Shown: positions 27,438-35,451 of the stretch, one piece after another
How the letters are laid out: the number at the start of each line of letters is the position of its first letter
How positions within the stretch are numbered: position 1 is the stretch's first letter
Origin: Natrarchaeobius oligotrophus
Lineage (GTDB): Archaea > Halobacteriota > Halobacteria > Halobacteriales > Natrialbaceae
DNA length: 64,000 nt
Assembly (NCBI RefSeq): GCF_003841465.1
Contig: NZ_REFZ01000014.1
Coordinates: 18,528-82,527 of the forward strand
Direction of reading: 5' to 3'
Position numbers and translations under genes: made by a program
The notes under the pieces: generated by a model
Seen by the model: the letters and a program-made list of their open reading frames with translations, nothing else
Databases searched by the model: none
What the model was told of the DNA's origin: nothing

Positions 27438-27764
27438 CGGCCGCCCCGTCGTCCGCAAATCGACGCTGCCGACCGGACGCGATCGGTGGCGGCTCCGGTC
27501 GTCGCCCGGTAGCTGGACTTGCAGCTCGAGGTCGATCGCCGTTCGCGACCGTAACGTCGGCGGTTCGTCCCACCGCGTCGAACGAACAACTGAGTCCTCG
27601 ACGGTAATTTTCACCGACCCACAATCGACATCGCCCGGCCGCGATCGAGAGACGACGATTCGACGAGCGCTCGAGACTGCCGAGCGTGACGGAACCACAT
27701 CCGGTTACGTCTGATTGGGAACGCCTAACACGATGGACGTACAATCCAACGGTAGCGGATTACC
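27438..27764. other. Intergenic stretch without a supported gene
   Basis: 327 bases between the DUF1328-like gene and the AOR gene. A minus-strand open frame of 89 codons (27429-27698) crosses it but overlaps the end of the DUF1328-like gene and has no motif I recognise. I see no palindromic element here. Confidence 0.5.
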
Positions 27765-29690
27765 ATGACAGAACTCGGCGGATTTCAAGACAGGGTCGCT
27801 CGCATCGACCTCTCCGAGGAGTCGGTCGCCTTCGAGCCGATCGACGACGAGGACGCCCGCAAGTACATCGGTGCGCGCGGCCTCGGGGTAAAGTACGTGT
27901 TCGAACAGGGTGCAGACGTCGATCCGCTGGGCCCGGACAACCTGCTCGCGTTCGTGAACGGGCCGCTGTCGGGCACGCAAGTCACCATGAGCGGGCGGAT
28001 CGCGGTCTGTACTAAATCGCCGCTGACCGGAACCGTCACCGACAGTCACCACGGCGGCTGGTCGGGCGCCCGCCTGAAGTGGGCCGGCTTCGACGGACTG
28101 CTGTTCGAGGGGGAAGCCGACGAGCCGGTCTACGCCTACGTCGAGGACGGCGAGGTCGAACTCCGCGACGCCTCGCATCTGTGGGGTTCGGGCGTCCACG
28201 AGACTCGCGATCGGCTCGAACAGGAGGTAGACGGTTCCTACGGCAAGAACCTCTCGCTGATGGCGATCGGTCCCGGCGGCGAGAACGGGGTCAAGTACGC
28301 CTGCATCGTCAACGAGGACGACCGCGCCTCGGGTCGTGGCGGTACGGGCTGTGTCATGGGGTCGAAGAACCTCAAGGCCATCGTCGTCAAATCGAACACG
28401 AAGATGCCACAGCCTGCGGACCAGGAGACGTTCAAAGAAGGTCACCAGCAGGCGATGCGAGCGATTCAGGAGTCCGACGTCACCGCACCCAACGAGGGCG
28501 GGCTCTCGCAGTTCGGCACCAACGTCCTGATGAACATCACCGAGGAGATGGACGGGTTGCCGACGCGCAACGCGAAGTACACCTCGACCCGGAGCATGCG
28601 CGAGGCGGAGGGCGCGGACGTCGACTCCGAGCGCGTCTCCGGTGAGAACGTCCGCGAGAACATCCTCGTCGACGAGCCGACCTGTCACTCCTGTCCGGTC
28701 GCCTGCAAGAAGGAAGTCGAGGTCCAGACGATGCACAAGGGCGAGGAGATGAACGTTCGGACGGAGTCCTACGAGTACGAGTCGGCGTTCGCACTCGGAC
28801 CGAACTCCGGCCACACCGACCGCGACGACGTCGCGCTCATGATCGACCGCTGTAACGACATGGGCGTCGACACCATCGAGGTCGGCAACATGATGGCGAT
28901 GGCGATGGAGATGACCGAGGAGGGCAAACTCGAGGGCGTCGGGGAACTCGACTGGGGCGACTCGGAGACGATGGTCGAGATGATCGAACGCATCGCCCGC
29001 CGCGAGGACGACCTCGCGGACCTGCTGGCCGAGGGCGCACGCCGCGTCGCCGAGCGCCGGGACGCCGAGGAGAACTCGCTGGCGGTGAAAGGCCAGACGA
29101 TCCCCGCGTACGATCCGCGCTGTATGAAGGGGATGGGCATCGGCTACGCCACCTCGAACCGCGGCGCGTGCCACCTGCGCGGATACACGCCGGCCGCCGA
29201 AATTCTCGGCATTCCCGAGAAGGTCGACCCCTACGAGTGGGAGGGCAAGGGCGAACTGACCGCGGCCTTCCAGGACCTCCACGCCATCTCCGACAGCTTC
29301 GACATCTGCAAGTTCAACGCCTTCGCCGAGGGGATCGAGGAGTACGTCCTGCAGTACAACGGCATGACCGGCCTGGACGTGACCGAAGACGACCTGCTCG
29401 AGGCGGGCGAGCGCATCTACAACTTAGAGCGGTACTACAACAACCTCGCCGGCTTCGACGGCGACGACGACTCGCTGCCCGAGCGCTTCCTCGAAGACGG
29501 CATCCCCGGCCAGGGAGCCAGTGAGGGCGAGTACTGCGAACTCGAGGAGATGAAAGAGGAGTACTACGACCACCGCGGCTGGGTCGACGGCGTCGTCCCC
29601 GAGGAGAAACTCGAGGAACTCGAGATCGAGGTCGGCCCCGGTACCGGCATCAGCAGCGACGGCGGCGCGGCGGCCCCGGGAGACGACTGA
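27765..29690 (+). CDS. Tungsten-dependent aldehyde:ferredoxin oxidoreductase family enzyme
   Basis: 641-residue AOR-family oxidoreductase that would oxidise aldehydes to acids with ferredoxin, using a tungsten bis-pterin and a 4Fe-4S cluster. Domain 1 has the family opening (RVARIDLSEE, YIGARGLGVKYVF, NGPLSG, HHGGWSGARLKWAGFDGLL). Pterin-binding segments follow (GPGGENGVKYACIVNEDDRASGR in outline). The cluster ligands are CHSCPVAC plus a later Cys in DICKFN. Haloferax aldehyde oxidoreductases of this family are known. The substrate cannot be read. The C-terminal Ser/Gly/Ala tail is haloarchaeal. The stop codon is inside a perfect hairpin. Confidence 0.92.
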   Translation: MTELGGFQDRVARIDLSEESVAFEPIDDEDARKYIGARGLGVKYVFEQGADVDPLGPDNLLAFVNGPLSGTQVTMSGRIAVCTKSPLTGTVTDSHHGGWSGARLKWAGFDGLLFEGEADEPVYAYVEDGEVELRDASHLWGSGVHETRDRLEQEVDGSYGKNLSLMAIGPGGENGVKYACIVNEDDRASGRGGTGCVMGSKNLKAIVVKSNTKMPQPADQETFKEGHQQAMRAIQESDVTAPNEGGLSQFGTNVLMNITEEMDGLPTRNAKYTSTRSMREAEGADVDSERVSGENVRENILVDEPTCHSCPVACKKEVEVQTMHKGEEMNVRTESYEYESAFALGPNSGHTDRDDVALMIDRCNDMGVDTIEVGNMMAMAMEMTEEGKLEGVGELDWGDSETMVEMIERIARREDDLADLLAEGARRVAERRDAEENSLAVKGQTIPAYDPRCMKGMGIGYATSNRGACHLRGYTPAAEILGIPEKVDPYEWEGKGELTAAFQDLHAISDSFDICKFNAFAEGIEEYVLQYNGMTGLDVTEDDLLEAGERIYNLERYYNNLAGFDGDDDSLPERFLEDGIPGQGASEGEYCELEEMKEEYYDHRGWVDGVVPEEKLEELEIEVGPGTGISSDGGAAAPGDD

Positions 29691-29702
29691 TACTCAGTCG
29701 TC
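29682..29702 (+). terminator. Hairpin including the AOR stop codon
   Basis: gacgactga-tac-tcagtcgtc is a perfect 9-bp stem with a 3-base loop. The TGA of the AOR gene forms the top of the left arm. It may end or stabilise the transcript. No T-run follows. Confidence 0.4.
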
Positions 29703-29790
29703 GCCGATTCGATCGCGAACGGTTTACGATCCCGTCGGGACACGGTAACAGCGTTCCGTGCGAGTCGACGAGCCCCGCCGTTGTGGGGCG

Positions 29791-29821
29791 AACAAGCGCA
29801 AAACCCCACTTAGGGCGTGGG
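29791..29821 (+). mobile_element. Solo IS1341-type left-end relic
   Basis: aacaagcgcaaaaccccacttagggcgtggg closely parallels the left end of the tnpB element at 57560 (aacaggcgcaaaacctcacccttcagggtgggg), including the foldback of CCCAC with GTGGG. No tnpB sequence follows, so this is probably a remnant of an old insertion in the 352-base gap between the AOR and YdjM-like genes. Confidence 0.45.
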
Positions 29822-29910
29822 AATATCAACTCGAGAACCGTCCACCGCGTTTCGCTCGAGCGACGTACCGATCACCAGCGATCGAAGAGCGCGTCCGGTC
29901 GGCCTCGCAC

Positions 29911-29990
29911 GGATTACTGTCCCGATGTCCCGGTGCACCCGCCGCCCGTGTCGCGGGTGGGCCGGAACTGACGGACAGTAAACCGTATCG
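29911..29990. repeat. Palindromic intergenic element, copy 5
   Basis: ggattactgtcccgatg on the left pairs loosely with ggacagtaaaccgtatcg on the right, bracketing ccggtgcacccgccgcccgtgtcgcgggtgggccgg. It lies just upstream of the YdjM-like gene. The right half, read on the minus strand, starts CGATACGGTTTACTGTCCGTC, close to the family end sequence. Confidence 0.45.
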
Positions 29991-30042
29991 GGGGCGGTTT
30001 CGACGGACATATGCGGTCGCCGTTCGTCGTTTCGCTACCGTG

Positions 30043-30684
30043 ATGGCCACGACCCACGTTCTCTCGGGACTCGTACTCGCGGCCGCCGTGGCGACCGTCG
30101 AACCGGCGTTCGCGGGCGTCGCAGCGGTCGCCGCGATCGGCGGCGGCCTCGTTCCGGATCTCGACGTGATCGCGTCCCACCGGAAGACGCTTCACTTTCC
30201 CGTCTACTACTCGGCGCTTGCCGTTCCGGCGACGCTGTTCGCGCTCGTCGCACCGTCGGTCGCGACCGTCGGCCTCGCCGTCTTCGTCTGTACCGCCGCG
30301 CTCCACGCCGTCGCCGACTGGTTCGGGGGCGGCCTCGAGTTGAAGCCCTGGCAGGGCGAGTCGAACCGGGCGGTCTACAGCCACTACCACGGCCGCTGGC
30401 TCGAGCCTCGTCCGCTGATCGGTTACGACGGATCGCCGGGCGATCTCGCGCTCGCGGCGGTGCTCTCGGTCCCCGTCCTGTTCGTCTTCGACGGCGCGAT
30501 CCGCACGGTCGTCGTCGCGCTGCTCGTCGTCTCGATCGGGTACGCGACGCTTCGAAAGCCGGTCGCAACGGTCCTCGAACGGATCGCCGAAGGCGGCGCG
30601 AAGTTCGTCGGCGGCCGGCCACCGGCCGGCCGCACTTCGGACGCGAGCGACGACCGCGAGCAACGCAGCGGCGGCGGACGGTAA
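30043..30684 (+). CDS. YdjM-like metal-dependent hydrolase-type membrane protein
   Basis: 213-residue integral membrane protein. The N-terminus THVLSGLVLAAAVA and GGLVPDLDVIASHRKTLHFP carry the His and Asp residues of the LexA-regulated YdjM family (DUF457). HAVADWFGGGLE and YSHYHGRWL add further conserved His/Asp positions. Four to five hydrophobic helices are present. The family is annotated as membrane-bound metal-dependent hydrolases, but the reaction is not established. The start at 30043 is the first ATG giving the family N-terminus; the open frame upstream is not conserved. Confidence 0.82.
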   Translation: MATTHVLSGLVLAAAVATVEPAFAGVAAVAAIGGGLVPDLDVIASHRKTLHFPVYYSALAVPATLFALVAPSVATVGLAVFVCTAALHAVADWFGGGLELKPWQGESNRAVYSHYHGRWLEPRPLIGYDGSPGDLALAAVLSVPVLFVFDGAIRTVVVALLVVSIGYATLRKPVATVLERIAEGGAKFVGGRPPAGRTSDASDDREQRSGGGR

Positions 30685-30697
30685 CGCTCGCGCCATC

Positions 30698-30780
30698 GTA
30701 CGGATCGCTGTCACCGTGTGCCGGCGTACTCGCGTCCCGTCGCGATGGTACCGAAACTGACGGCCGCCAAACCGTATCAG
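30698..30780. repeat. Palindromic intergenic element, copy 6, at the stop codon of the HTH gene
   Basis: The element fills the 92-base gap between two convergent genes. Read on the minus strand it starts with the TGA stop of the HTH gene (TGATACGGTTTGGCGGCCGTCAG) and ends gacagcgatccgtac, giving inverted outer ends. It fits the rule that the stop codon is the element's edge. Confidence 0.5.
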
Positions 30781-31166
30781 TCGTCCGCGACAGCCGAGTG
30801 AGACGACGCAGAAGACGTCGAATCGGGTTTCGTCATCTCGATCTCGATTCGGCCCTCGTCCGCGACGGAGACGACGACGTCGTCGAAGCACTTCCGGTAC
30901 TCCGTGGCGTGCTTTCCCGTCGTGTTGATGCGTATCCGCTCGTCGACGAGGTCCGCGTCGGCCAGCTTCTCGACTTTTCGGTAGGCGGTCGAGGTCGGGA
31001 TGTCACACCGTTCGGAGAGTTCGGTCGCCGTCAGCGACTCGTCGCTCGTCGCCTCGAGGATGGCGCGGCAGGCGTCGTCGTCGAGCGCACCGAGCACCGC
31101 CTGTGGATCGATCTGTTGGTCTTCGGCCGGCCATCCTCGCGTCGCGGAGGGGTTCGAAATGGACAT
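30777..31166 (-). CDS. Winged-helix regulator (HTH_20/ArsR-like)
   Basis: 129-residue DNA-binding protein. Winged helix at about 22-95: AVLGALDDDACRAILEA, SLTATELSERCDIPTSTAYRKVEKL as the HTH, then DLVDERIRINTTGKHATEY as the wing. The short tail is Ser/Thr-rich. The same shape recurs across haloarchaea next to membrane or Bat-type regulators. It is divergent from the HTH_10 regulator at 31363, with 196 bases between them. Its target is unknown. Confidence 0.85.
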   Translation of the reverse strand: MSISNPSATRGWPAEDQQIDPQAVLGALDDDACRAILEATSDESLTATELSERCDIPTSTAYRKVEKLADADLVDERIRINTTGKHATEYRKCFDDVVVSVADEGRIEIEMTKPDSTSSASSHSAVADD

Positions 31167-31362
31167 CGTTCACTCTCTAGTACCGCCCGGTTGCCCTCCA
31201 AATGAGTCCCAATAAATACAGGGTGCTTTATATGGGGTGTCGCGTTTGGAGACTCGGTCGACGCGTTGTCCACCGCGAGCGCGACGCACCGGGGCGATTC
31301 GGGTTCTGACAGAGCACGATGGACGGAGGGTTTACCTGCCCGTAGCCGCCATCGTCTAGGCG

Positions 31363-32025
31363 ATGCCTTCGGGGATCCGTGCGGAGATCAAGATCGACGA
31401 CCCGCCAGACTGCGTAGTGACCCGGGTCGCCGAGGAGGCGGGCGGTCGAATCCACTCGCTCTCGAAGAGCACCAATCCGACCGAATGCGAACGCGTCACC
31501 GAGGAGTTCGTCCTCGAGGCGGACGAGTACCCCGACGAGTTCGACCTCGACGTGGACCTCTCACCCGTCTTCTCGTACGGGTCCGGCTCGGTCTATCGAT
31601 TTAGTCGCGAACTCGGCCGCGGCTGCCCCTGCGAGACGATCGAACGGTTCGATAGCCCCGTCGTCGACGTACGCGCACAGGGAACCTCGCTGTACCTGAC
31701 GTTTCACGCTGCGGATATGGAGGGGCTCCAGGCGATCATCGGCGAACTCAGGGACGCGTACGCGAACCTCGACGTCAAACGCCTGCTCCAGTCCGAGCAG
31801 GAACACACGGACGGAAATCTCGTCTTCGTCGACCGAAGTACGCTGACCGATCGCCAGCGGGAGGTCCTCGAGACGGCCCACCGGATGGGGTACTTCGAGC
31901 ATCCGAAGCAGGCCAACGCCGGCGAGGTCGCGAGCGAACTGGGAATTACGGGAACGACTTTCACCGAGCACCTCGCCGCGGCCCAGTCGAAACTGCTCGA
32001 CGCGATCCTGGACGACGAGGGGTGA
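31363..32025 (+). CDS. Bat-like HTH_10 transcriptional regulator
   Basis: 220-residue regulator. Residues 1-150 form the Bat-type sensory or dimer module seen in many haloarchaeal regulators (RIHSLSKSTNPTECERVTEEF, then a beta-rich part ending in GLQAIIGELRDAY). Residues 155-220 are HTH_10: TLTDRQREVLETAHRMGYFEHPKQANAGEVASELGIT in outline, then TFTEHLAAAQSKLL. Cys residues in GRGCPCETIERF are unusual and might sense metal or redox state. A separate 49-residue zinc ribbon gene follows on the same strand. Confidence 0.86.
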   Translation: MPSGIRAEIKIDDPPDCVVTRVAEEAGGRIHSLSKSTNPTECERVTEEFVLEADEYPDEFDLDVDLSPVFSYGSGSVYRFSRELGRGCPCETIERFDSPVVDVRAQGTSLYLTFHAADMEGLQAIIGELRDAYANLDVKRLLQSEQEHTDGNLVFVDRSTLTDRQREVLETAHRMGYFEHPKQANAGEVASELGITGTTFTEHLAAAQSKLLDAILDDEG

Positions 32026-32085
32026 GACGAATGCGAACGCAAGAACCCTTCGGTACCTACTGCGAACCGGAATCGAACAGCAACC

Positions 32086-32095
32086 CTATATATAG
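32086..32095 (+). promoter_or_regulatory. TATA box upstream of the zinc-ribbon micro-gene
   Basis: ctatatatag is a strong TATA match 58 bases before the ATG at 32153. If transcription starts about 25 bases downstream of it, the mRNA would have a leader of about 35 bases, which is uncommon in haloarchaea. Confidence 0.5.
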
Positions 32096-32152
32096 TGGAC
32101 GTACAGCTAGTATCCAGGAACCCGTCACGCGAGACGAGAGCGATCCACCGAC

Positions 32153-32302
32153 ATGAGTAGATTCCAATTCACGTGCCCCGAGTGTGGGCAGGAGATCGAG
32201 ATCAACGACACGATGCGCGAAGCGATGCTTTCACACGGCTGTCCGGTCTGTGGTGCATCGGTTACGTCGGCGGCGTTCGCACCGGAGCAGTCGACGAACT
32301 GA
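32153..32302 (+). CDS. 49-residue zinc-ribbon micro-protein
   Basis: Tiny protein with one zinc ribbon: Cys8-x2-Cys11 (TCPECG) and Cys30-x2-Cys33 (GCPVCG), joined by a helix IEINDTMREAMLSH. It has its own strong TATA box and follows the Bat-like regulator at 31363. Similar micro-proteins beside HTH_10 regulators occur in haloarchaea (DUF7560-like, by memory). Possible role as a partner of that regulator; unproven. Confidence 0.8.
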   Translation: MSRFQFTCPECGQEIEINDTMREAMLSHGCPVCGASVTSAAFAPEQSTN

Positions 32303-32358
32303 GTCGACGTAGCGACAGAGGTTGGTGTCGGTCGGCGGACTCTTCCGTGAGAATCGCG

Positions 32359-32811
32359 TCACTCGCTCCGGTCGACTTCGGTGCGTCGACCGTCGATCGA
32401 CTCCGGCGTGAGCCGGTACAGCTCGATGTCGAGTTCGTCCTTCCCTTGCGCCCAGATTTCGAACAGCGGTCGCTTCGCTCGCCCGTACTGTGCGATTTCG
32501 TCGGGCGAGAGCTTCGACGGCGGAATGTTCTCGAGCGCCCCCGTCGCGATCACGCTTCGGTAAACGGAGTCGGCTTCGTCGTAGACGACGAGACGGGCGT
32601 CCGGTCGGGAGTCGAGAAAATCGCGTTTCTCGCTTTCGGCCGTCGAGACGAGTCGCAGATACATCTCCCGCTCGCCGTCGTCGTACCCGTACGAGATCGG
32701 TATCGCGTACGGCACGTCCGCCCGCGCGAGCGACAACACCCCCGTCTCGTGCCGAGCGAGGAAATCGTCGATCTCCGCGTCGGTCATTTCGACTTCCTGA
32801 TTGATAGCCAT
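32359..32811 (-). CDS. Pyridoxamine 5'-phosphate oxidase-like flavin-binding protein
   Basis: 150-residue split-barrel FMN-binding protein. The opening MTDAEIDDFLARHETGVLSLARADVPYAIPISYGYD is typical of the PNPOx-like group often called nitroimidazole-resistance type; the strand RLVVYDEADSVYRSVIATGAL follows. The ATG at 32811 precedes an alternative one at 32787 (MTDAEID), which also fits. Substrate unknown; F420 or FMN reduction of small molecules is the family theme. It is convergent with the zinc ribbon gene. Confidence 0.82.
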   Translation of the reverse strand: MAINQEVEMTDAEIDDFLARHETGVLSLARADVPYAIPISYGYDDGEREMYLRLVSTAESEKRDFLDSRPDARLVVYDEADSVYRSVIATGALENIPPSKLSPDEIAQYGRAKRPLFEIWAQGKDELDIELYRLTPESIDGRRTEVDRSE

Positions 32812-32938
32812 CGTCTCAGTGGATCAGAGAAGGGGAAACAGTCTCTTTATAGTTGTCATCGCCCGCGGCCGCCGACGGCTACCGCCCGCTTCGGACGGAC
32901 CTCTCCCACCGGGCGGTCGTCTGGACGACCGGCCCGGC

Positions 32939-33298
32939 TCAGTCGCGGCCGACGAGCAGCGGGCTCCGAATCTCGAGGGTGCGTTCGAACTCGGTTTCCC
33001 GATCGGTTCGACGTCCGATCCGGCGAAATTGCGCCTCGTGGGCGCGACGCACCGCGGACAGTTCGCGATCGGACAGTCCCACGTCCGCTGCGAGTTCGTC
33101 CCACTGGTCGTCCGCGACCAGGAACGCCTCGAGGTCCTCGTCGTCGTGAATTCGCTCGTACGCCTGACGGTATCGGTCGCGGTTGGATTCGGCCGTCGCC
33201 TGCACTCGCTCGAGGAGGTCCGGCAGCCGGATGGGCGGCACGCTCGCTTTCGCCGCGGTGAGCAAGAGTATCTGTCCGTCGATCGGATCGTCGGCCAT
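32939..33298 (-). CDS. Hypothetical protein, all-helical, charged
   Basis: 119-residue protein, not recognised. It looks largely helical and charged: ILLLTAAKASVPPIRLPDLLERVQATAES, then RDRYRQAYERIHDDEDLEAFLV and SDRELSAVRRAHEAQFRRIGRR. Its ATG follows the stop of the upstream gene (33299) without a gap, so the two are an operon. No signal peptide or membrane segment is seen. Confidence 0.65.
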   Translation of the reverse strand: MADDPIDGQILLLTAAKASVPPIRLPDLLERVQATAESNRDRYRQAYERIHDDEDLEAFLVADDQWDELAADVGLSDRELSAVRRAHEAQFRRIGRRTDRETEFERTLEIRSPLLVGRD

Positions 33299-33565
33299 CT
33301 AGCCACCCGCTCGCATCGCCTTTCGCGCGAACTGCTCGACGAGCGACTCGAGGCGATCCTCGCCGCCCTCGAAGACGACGGTCACTTCGGTCAGCGAGAG
33401 GGTGGGGCCCACGCCGACCTGCTCGGAGTCGACGCTCGCCGACCAGCCGTCACCCTCGACGACGTCTTCGGCGGTTCGTTCGCCGCCCAGGTTCGTCAGG
33501 TACCGCACCGCGAGTCGTTCGGAGATGCCCCGAAAGGAGCGTTCGATTCGTACCGTCGCTGCCAT
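33299..33565 (-). CDS. Small protein resembling a MoaD-related C-terminal domain
   Basis: 88-residue protein. The sequence RSFRGISERLAVRYLTNLGGER followed by a beta-rich part (SVDSEQVGVGPTLSLTEVTVVFEG) and a last helix resembles the domain found C-terminal to some MoaD-like sulfur carriers in molybdopterin synthesis (DUF1952-like); this is from memory and moderate. If correct, it links to the tungsten AOR gene and the SAMP3 gene nearby. The start at 33565 has cttttatcgg about 27 bases upstream. Operon with the next gene. Confidence 0.55.
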   Translation of the reverse strand: MAATVRIERSFRGISERLAVRYLTNLGGERTAEDVVEGDGWSASVDSEQVGVGPTLSLTEVTVVFEGGEDRLESLVEQFARKAMRAGG

Positions 33566-33605
33566 ACGTCCGATTGGCGCGCTGGACCGATAAAAGCGCG
33601 CCCGG

Positions 33606-33926
33606 TCAGACGGACAGAATGGACCGAAGGAGTACGACGCCCGCCACCCCGGCACACAACGCCAGCAGGATGCTCTCGGTTCGCCACATCACGACCAGCA
33701 CGACCGCGCCGGCACCCCACTCGGCCGGACCGCCCGCCGCGAGTTCGGGCCCCAGCACGGCGATCACGATCGCACCCGGTAGCACCGAGAAGCCGGCCTC
33801 GAGGCGCTCGCTCAACTCGACGTGACGGACGAGCCAGATGCCGCCGACTTTCGTGACCACCGTCACGGCGGCCATTGCCAGAATCACGGCAACGACGAAC
33901 GGATCGAGCGACAGCGGTTCACGCAT
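33606..33926 (-). CDS. AzlD-like branched-chain amino acid exporter subunit
   Basis: 106-residue membrane protein with three helices (VAVILAMAAVTVVTKVGGIWL, LPGAIVIAVLGPELA, ESILLALCAGVAGVVLL). The motif T-K-V-G-G-I-W is usual for AzlD. AzlD pairs with AzlC to export branched-chain amino acids or related compounds. Its start overlaps the end of the azlC-like gene by 8 bases, as in most AzlCD operons. Confidence 0.88.
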   Translation of the reverse strand: MREPLSLDPFVVAVILAMAAVTVVTKVGGIWLVRHVELSERLEAGFSVLPGAIVIAVLGPELAAGGPAEWGAGAVVLVVMWRTESILLALCAGVAGVVLLRSILSV

Positions 33927-34761
33927 CGTATCGGATCACCTCGACGACGGCGGCGGCGACGCCGCCGAGCAGGATGTACCACCGGCCCGCCACCAGTTCC
34001 GCCGCGACGACGGCGACCGCCAGCGCCACGAGCCAGGGGACGAGCGACGACCGTCCCTCCCAGAGTTCGACCGCGAGCGCGACGAAGACGGCCGCGAAGA
34101 CGAAGTCGAACCCGTAGCGGGCCGGGTCGCCGACGACGCCGCCGGCGATCGCGCCGACGATCGTCGACCCTACCCAGAAGAGCCACATCGCGATGCCGCT
34201 CCCCAGCAGGAACGCACCCCGGCCGCTGCCGGAGGTGAGCTCCCGCATCGTCAGCGCCCAGTTCTCGTCGGCCATGAAAAAGAGGCTCCCGTAGATCTGC
34301 TTCGGCGTGAGCCGCCGGAACCAGGGCTGTAACGCCGCCCCCATCAGCGAGTACCGGAGGTTGATCGCGAAGACCGTGACGAGGATCGCGGCGACCGGAA
34401 TCGGATCGGTCCACAGCTCGACGGCGACGATCTGCGACGCGCCGGCGAGAACGGTGGCGCTCATCAGCGCGGCCTCCGCGACGCTCAATCCGGCCCGATT
34501 TGCGAGGACGCCGAACGCGACGCCGTAGCCGCCGACGCCGATCGCGACCGGGACGGTCGTGAGAAACCCCACGCGAATTCCCTCGCGACCGAACGTGATC
34601 GCTTCGCGGTCGGTCCCGGCGGACTCGACGCGCCGCTTTCGATCCGCGTCGGCAGTGCGAGCGTCTCGGTTCCGGCCTCTCGCTCGAGCGTCGGGCTCTC
34701 TATCCTCGATCGTTCGGGCGCGTGCGTCGGGCTCGCCGTCGCGTTCGGTTCCGTCGACCAC
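33919..34761 (-). CDS. AzlC-like branched-chain amino acid exporter subunit
   Basis: 280-residue membrane protein. Residues 1-60 are a hydrophilic extension made of near-repeats (EPDARART, EPDARARG, then RKRR), unlike bacterial AzlC, which starts close to GFLTTVPVAIGVGGYGVAFGVLA. The rest has about seven helices with the family segments SATVLAGASQIVAVEL, INLRYSLMGAALQPWF and FFMADENWALTM. It acts with the AzlD-like subunit encoded 8 bases overlapping downstream. An alternative start after the extension cannot be excluded, but the frame is open to 34761. Confidence 0.88.
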   Translation of the reverse strand: MVDGTERDGEPDARARTIEDREPDARARGRNRDARTADADRKRRVESAGTDREAITFGREGIRVGFLTTVPVAIGVGGYGVAFGVLANRAGLSVAEAALMSATVLAGASQIVAVELWTDPIPVAAILVTVFAINLRYSLMGAALQPWFRRLTPKQIYGSLFFMADENWALTMRELTSGSGRGAFLLGSGIAMWLFWVGSTIVGAIAGGVVGDPARYGFDFVFAAVFVALAVELWEGRSSLVPWLVALAVAVVAAELVAGRWYILLGGVAAAVVEVIRYDA

Positions 34762-35129
34762 AGCGGCCTTCAGACGGACGAAGGCTAAATCGGTCTCGAA
34801 GTTGCGCCGTAGTGACGAACGGTAGCACGCGACCGATCGACACGGCGGATCTCCGCAGCGGTACCCGAAAAGAGCACGTCTCGAGCGACGGTTTCCGATC
34901 GTCGCCGTTTCCGGAAACCGTCGCTCGAGGATGGTTTCGAGCGCTCACTCGCCGCCAAATAGAGTATCAACCGAAACCGTTTGCACACCGATCGCACCGG
35001 TGTCGCGCGGCGAATGCGTACTGGCGTTCGGTGGCTACTGTCGGAGGCGACTCATCCGATCGTACCGACGTACCGGTGCAAACGTGATACGGGTGTGGAT
35101 CCATCGGGACCGATGGACGACGGTCCGTA
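34762..35129. other. Intergenic stretch, 368 bases, with one strong hairpin and one repeat element
   Basis: No gene is supported between the azlC-like and SAMP3-like genes. It holds a perfect 18-bp inverted repeat (34880-34929) and a palindromic element at the SAMP3 end (35061-35133). Confidence 0.6.
34880..34929. terminator. Perfect 18-bp inverted repeat between samp3 and azlC
   Basis: The arms ctcgagcgacggtttccg (34880-34897) and cggaaaccgtcgctcgag (34912-34929) are exact reverse complements around a 14-base loop. It lies between two same-strand genes, downstream of the SAMP3-like gene and upstream of azlC. A terminator, processing site or operator are all possible. Confidence 0.5.
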
Positions 35130-35133
35130 TCAG
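35061..35133. repeat. Palindromic intergenic element, copy 7, at the samp3 stop codon
   Basis: On the minus strand the SAMP3 stop codon starts the element: CTGATACGGACCGTCGTCC, with GGAC-CGTC-GTCC as a small hairpin. It then runs on to a GCACCGGTAC half-core. Only one core arm is clear, so this copy looks degenerate. Confidence 0.45.
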
Positions 35134-35408
35134 CCGCCGGCGACGGGGGGAAACACCGAGAGCACGTCGCCGTCGTCGAGGATCGTCTCGGCACCGTCCG
35201 CGTGGACCACGTCGCGACCGTTTTTCAACACGCTCAACTGGTCGCGAAGTTCCCCGTCCTCGAGTAACTGCCCGTCGAGACCCTCGTACTCGCGCTCGAG
35301 GGTCGCGAGCACGTCGCCGACAGTCGTTTCGTCGTCGACGACGTGCGTCCGTTCTTTCTGCCCGACTGCGTCCCGAAAGGTCGCGAAGAACCGAAGCTCG
35401 AGTTCCAT
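35130..35408 (-). CDS. Ubiquitin-like small archaeal modifier, SAMP3-like
   Basis: 92-residue beta-grasp protein ending in Gly-Gly, the feature needed for adenylation by the E1-like UbaA and attachment to Lys side chains. The opening MELELRFFATFRDAVGQK, the middle TVGDVLATLEREYEGLDGQLLEDGE and the end VSVFPPVAGG are very close to what I recall of Haloferax SAMP3. It may also act as a sulfur carrier (MoaD-like). Its stop codon lies in a palindromic element. Confidence 0.9.
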   Translation of the reverse strand: MELELRFFATFRDAVGQKERTHVVDDETTVGDVLATLEREYEGLDGQLLEDGELRDQLSVLKNGRDVVHADGAETILDDGDVLSVFPPVAGG

Positions 35409-35451
35409 ACCTCGGCATCGTCGCGGAGCGCCATAAGTCCGGGCGACCCGC

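Noticed and set aside
27429..27698. 89-codon minus-strand open frame
   Set aside because: It overlaps the DUF1328-like gene, shows no known motif and has no clear promoter.
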